Assembly (NCBI GenBank): GCA_964507235.1
Contig: CAZDPE010000115.1
Coordinates: 1 to 6,963, forward strand
Length of the DNA stretch: 6,963 nucleotides
Source of the DNA: Suilimivivens sp964507235
GTDB lineage: Bacteria; Bacillota; Clostridia; Lachnospirales; Lachnospiraceae
Direction of reading: 5' to 3'
Each line of letters starts with the position of its first letter. The stretch's first letter is position 1. The translations under genes were made by a program, and so were the position numbers. The notes below the pieces were generated by a model, which was given only the letters and a program-made list of their open reading frames with translations, had not been told where the DNA came from and made no database searches. Below are positions 4,539-6,963 of the stretch, piece by piece.

Positions 4539-6603
4539 AGTAAACTTCGTGATTTGTTCCTTCCCTTATAAAAACAGGAATGATATCAATCGTTGCTTTG
4601 GCCGATATTGTTTTCCCACCTTCATATATTTTTCCTGTTGCGCTCTCTGTCCAGGTGCAGCCTGACGGAAGATACACTTTCCGTTCTTCCACTCCGGCTT
4701 CCATGACCGGAGCTACCAGTATATCGCTGCCAAACATATAAGCATCTTCTGTATCCCAGCACTGTTTGTCCTCAGGGAAATCAAAAAACAGAGGTCTTAT
4801 AACAGGCTCTCCTGTTTCACTTGCCTTTTTCATACATTCTCTGATATATGGACGCAGTTTTTCTCTGATAAATAGATATTTCTTTAATATTTCATAATTT
4901 TCTTCACCAAAACTCCAGACTTCATTATCCTGCCCCGAAGTCAGCTGACGGACACCATCAATAAATTCCCGCTCCCTTTCATACCAGGGAGAACGCTCTC
5001 CATGCATTCTGAACACCGGACAAAACGCGCCCCATGCAAACCAGCGCAGAAGCAGTTCCTGAAAACCGGGGTCTTTTATATCTCCTCCAATAAATCCGCC
5101 AATATCGGAAGTCCACCATGGTATACCTGCCATTCCCATATTAAGCCCGGCCTGAAGCTGCTCCCTCATAGCGCGGAAGGACGAATGAATGTCGCCTGAC
5201 CAGGTCAATACGCCATATTTCTGGCTGCCCGCCCATGCACAGCGCACAAGGCTCATAATTTCTTTTTCTCCTTCTGCTTTCAGCCCGTCATAAAATCCCT
5301 TTGCATACATGACAGGATAAATATTGGAGCATTGCAGCGCAGGTCCGGCATAATAACGATAATTATCAAAGTCATAGGGTCCGTATTCCGGTTCCGCCTC
5401 ATCCAGCCAGAAAATTCTGATTCCCTTCTTATAATAATTTTCCTTACACTTGTTCCAGACAAATTCCCTTGCCCCTGGATGGGTTGTATCGTAAAACATA
5501 ACATTTCCCATCCAGGTCATATGATTTCCGTTTCCCCTGTCCGTTCTTACAAGATACCCATTGTCATTCATTTCACTGAAATATTTGCTTCTTTCGTCAA
5601 TTGTGGGCCACACGGAAACTACAGTTTCAATACCAAGCTCCTTCAATTCCTTCACCATAGCATCAGGATCCGGCCAATCTCTTTTTTCAAATTCAAAATT
5701 TCCCTGCATGGACCAGTGAAAGAAATCCACAACAATTGCATCCATAGGAAGCCCTCTTTTCTTATGCTCCCTTGCCACATTCAGAATTTCTTCCTGGCTG
5801 CGGTAACGAAGCTTACACTGCCAATAACCCAGTCCATATTCAGGCATCATAGGAGTTCTGCCTGTAGCAGCACTGTATTGCTCTTCAATTTCAGCAGGCG
5901 TATCTCCTGCTGTAATAAAATAATCCATCTTCTTTGTACGCTTTGCATACCATTCCGTCTTATTTGCGCCAAAAACAGCCGTTCCAATCGCCGGATTATT
6001 CCAGAAAAAACCATATCCTCTGCTGGACACCATAAAAGGAACGCTGGCCTGGCTGTTTCTATGGGCAAGCTCAAGAATTGCTCCTTTTTTATTCAAATTC
6101 TTCTCCTGATACTGCCCCATGCCAAAGATTTTTTCATCATCATAAGCTTCAAATCTCGCCGTCAGCTCATAATCCTGTGTTCCCTGGACCGGCTTCATTT
6201 CCCTTGCACCAACGCGCAAAGGCACTGCATACCGGTTAATTCTGTCCCTGTTCCTCCAATATTCGGCAGTCAGCAATTCTCCCTTCTGATTATAAAAGCT
6301 GAGCCATCCCTCCGGATTAATTTTAACCGTAATTTTACCATTTACCAGTGTGTATCTGTAACCCGTCATATGATACTTTGTCCACTCTTCTCCCTGATAC
6401 CAGGGATCGGTAATATCCACCTCTTCTTCTGTGATGACAGCTTCACATTCTTCTGTTTTTTCCGTTAATGCCCAATCATTTTCATCCATTTTGGCTTCGC
6501 AGGTCATACGTACCCGCAGGGAATTTTTCCCCCATGGCTCAATCCACACCTGACTCATGCCGCTCATTATTTTCAATCTGCTGCCTTCTCTAACCACCTT
6601 CAT
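4537..6603 (-). CDS. Glycoside hydrolase family 31, probable alpha-xylosidase/alpha-glucosidase
   Basis: Seen: a complete 688-aa protein. AAAAGGAG (6619-6612) is 8 nt before the ATG at 6603-6601; an ATG-initiated extension to 6630 exists but has no good ribosome site. There is no signal peptide, so it is cytoplasmic. In order: an N-terminal beta-sandwich (about 1-235) containing IFGMGQYQEKN, LELAHRNSQASVPF and FFWNNPAIG, then the (beta/alpha)8 barrel. In the barrel are DFFHW, WPDPDAM, the nucleophile motif WLDEAEPE (Asp401), the acid/base motif WSGDIHSS (Asp471), TSDIGGF (Asp500) and RMHGERSPW (His534). C-terminal beta domains follow, with SDILVAPVMEAG. All catalytic residues are present and the length is normal. 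Known: GH31 enzymes are retaining exo-acting alpha-glycosidases, and the WLDEAEPE and LAHRNSQASVPF signatures are those of the bacterial alpha-xylosidase-like branch. Inferred: it removes alpha-linked xylose or glucose from imported oligosaccharides. No transporter is visible here. Substrate specificity is uncertain; the family is certain. Confidence 0.95.
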   Translation of the reverse strand: MKVVREGSRLKIMSGMSQVWIEPWGKNSLRVRMTCEAKMDENDWALTEKTEECEAVITEEEVDITDPWYQGEEWTKYHMTGYRYTLVNGKITVKINPEGWLSFYNQKGELLTAEYWRNRDRINRYAVPLRVGAREMKPVQGTQDYELTARFEAYDDEKIFGMGQYQEKNLNKKGAILELAHRNSQASVPFMVSSRGYGFFWNNPAIGTAVFGANKTEWYAKRTKKMDYFITAGDTPAEIEEQYSAATGRTPMMPEYGLGYWQCKLRYRSQEEILNVAREHKKRGLPMDAIVVDFFHWSMQGNFEFEKRDWPDPDAMVKELKELGIETVVSVWPTIDERSKYFSEMNDNGYLVRTDRGNGNHMTWMGNVMFYDTTHPGAREFVWNKCKENYYKKGIRIFWLDEAEPEYGPYDFDNYRYYAGPALQCSNIYPVMYAKGFYDGLKAEGEKEIMSLVRCAWAGSQKYGVLTWSGDIHSSFRAMREQLQAGLNMGMAGIPWWTSDIGGFIGGDIKDPGFQELLLRWFAWGAFCPVFRMHGERSPWYEREREFIDGVRQLTSGQDNEVWSFGEENYEILKKYLFIREKLRPYIRECMKKASETGEPVIRPLFFDFPEDKQCWDTEDAYMFGSDILVAPVMEAGVEERKVYLPSGCTWTESATGKIYEGGKTISAKATIDIIPVFIREGTNHEVY

Positions 6604-6649
6604 AATCAATACTCCTTTTCCATACTTCATATATTTATTCGTACAAAGC

Positions 6650-6682
6650 CTTTTGCAGCAAAAGAACCAGTATATAATACTG
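6650..6682. promoter_or_regulatory. Two adjacent palindromes upstream of the GH31 gene (candidate operators)
   Basis: The spacer between the regulator fragment and the GH31 gene holds CTTTTGC-A-GCAAAAG (6650-6664, perfect 7-bp arms, 1-bp centre) and CAGTAT-ATA-ATACTG (6668-6682, perfect 6-bp arms). They are 3 bp apart and 47-79 bp upstream of the ATG. The second contains TATAAT on the plus strand and TATTAT/TATATA on the minus strand, so it could overlap a -10 box. A well-matched -35 is not evident. They may be binding sites for a sugar-responsive repressor. Alternatively, the second could be a weak terminator hairpin for the gene upstream. Confidence 0.4.
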
Positions 6683-6690
6683 ACTCTATG

Positions 6691-6963
6691 TTACCTTTTT
6701 TTTATTGAAAGGCAATAATGGGTGTTCTTTCCCTTGCCTTCCTGGACAATAAGCCCGTTTCCTATCATTTGCTTCAGCAGACGTCCGCATGTTGTCTGTC
6801 CGACACCCAGCAGTATTTCAACCTCTTTTCTTGTGACAAATCCCCGTTCCTTTGCCAGCGCAATCACTTTTTCTTCTTCCGTGCTATTTTCTGAACCAGC
6901 ATTTTCCAGTTCTTTCTGTTCCGTCTTTGCGTTCAGGTTGGGAAGAATGATCTTAAATGCGTT
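6691..6963 (-). CDS. C-terminal part of a winged-helix transcriptional regulator, probably AlbA_2/ATP-binding type (5' end outside window)
   Basis: Seen: an open frame entering from the right edge and ending at TAA (6693-6691), giving 90 residues. It begins NAFKIILPNLN, followed by a charged linker and then a helix-turn-helix region at about visible residues 28-86: EEEKVIALAKERGFVTRKEV, LLGVGQTTCGRLLKQM and a wing GLIVQEGKGKNTHYCL. Known: an 'F.v.lPNLN' strand followed by a C-terminal wHTH is typical of predicted regulators with an N-terminal Schlafen/AlbA_2 domain and an ATPase-like middle domain. Those diagnostic domains lie outside the window, so the family call is inference; the wHTH is clear. 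The gene ends 87 bp before the GH31 start on the same strand. It might be its regulator or merely a neighbour. Confidence 0.75.
   Translation of the reverse strand, partial: NAFKIILPNLNAKTEQKELENAGSENSTEEEKVIALAKERGFVTRKEVEILLGVGQTTCGRLLKQMIGNGLIVQEGKGKNTHYCLSIKKR

Noticed and set aside
5332..6468. Plus-strand ORF of 378 codons opposite the GH31 gene
   Set aside because: It is antisense to a fully conserved GH31 gene. No ribosome site, no recognisable domain, and a Cys/His/Ile-rich composition typical of a shadow frame.

Overview
The window looks like part of the chromosome of a gut-type, Gram-positive, low-to-moderate GC Clostridia bacterium, most likely a Lachnospiraceae relative. Evidence: strong Gram-positive Shine-Dalgarno sites, a Gram-positive lipoprotein, a sortase-type wall-anchoring signal (RPATG, membrane segment, basic tail), a choice-of-anchor A adhesin domain, and a GH31 glycosidase of the type common in gut Firmicutes. 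The placement is from pattern recognition, not from a search. All five genes are on the minus strand and are read right to left.

Right end to left end: (1) the last 90 codons of a winged-helix regulator, probably an AlbA_2/ATP-binding type (6963-6691). (2) An 87-bp spacer with two short palindromes. (3) A complete cytoplasmic GH31 alpha-xylosidase/alpha-glucosidase (6603-4537). (4) A 526-bp spacer. Its right part (4381-4538) is a structured block, and its left part is AT-rich and probably holds the promoter of the next gene. (5) A long wall-anchored surface protein (4010-1036): signal peptide, Thr/Pro/Glu/Ala-rich stalk, choice-of-anchor A domain, Ser-Pro repeats, Thr-Pro repeats, sortase signal. 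(6) A lipoprotein 19 bp downstream (1016-381), probably in the same operon. (7) A hairpin repeat and an intrinsic terminator. (8) The first 92 codons of a multi-pass membrane glycosyltransferase (278-1).

The surface-protein gene is interrupted by 100 Ns (1758-1857) inside identical tandem Ser-Pro repeats. With exactly 100 Ns the reading frame breaks and the gene appears as two ORFs, with a nonsense Arg/His/Gln tail on the first. The repeat phase on both sides predicts a true gap of 5+12k bases. Any such length restores one continuous frame, so I annotate a single gene.

The most unusual non-coding signal is a ~50-bp palindromic element present twice (338-388 and 4491-4538). Each copy lies on the stop codon of a different gene, the lipoprotein and the GH31 enzyme. 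The second copy is joined to a further ~110 bp of strongly folded sequence. This looks like a dispersed intergenic repeat or a 3'-end RNA element. I see no CRISPR array, tRNA, rRNA, transposase or recognisable defence system.

Functionally the window combines surface attachment (adhesin plus lipoprotein), cell-envelope glycosylation (glycosyltransferase) and intracellular oligosaccharide use (GH31). Only the adhesin-lipoprotein pair has spacing that argues for co-transcription.
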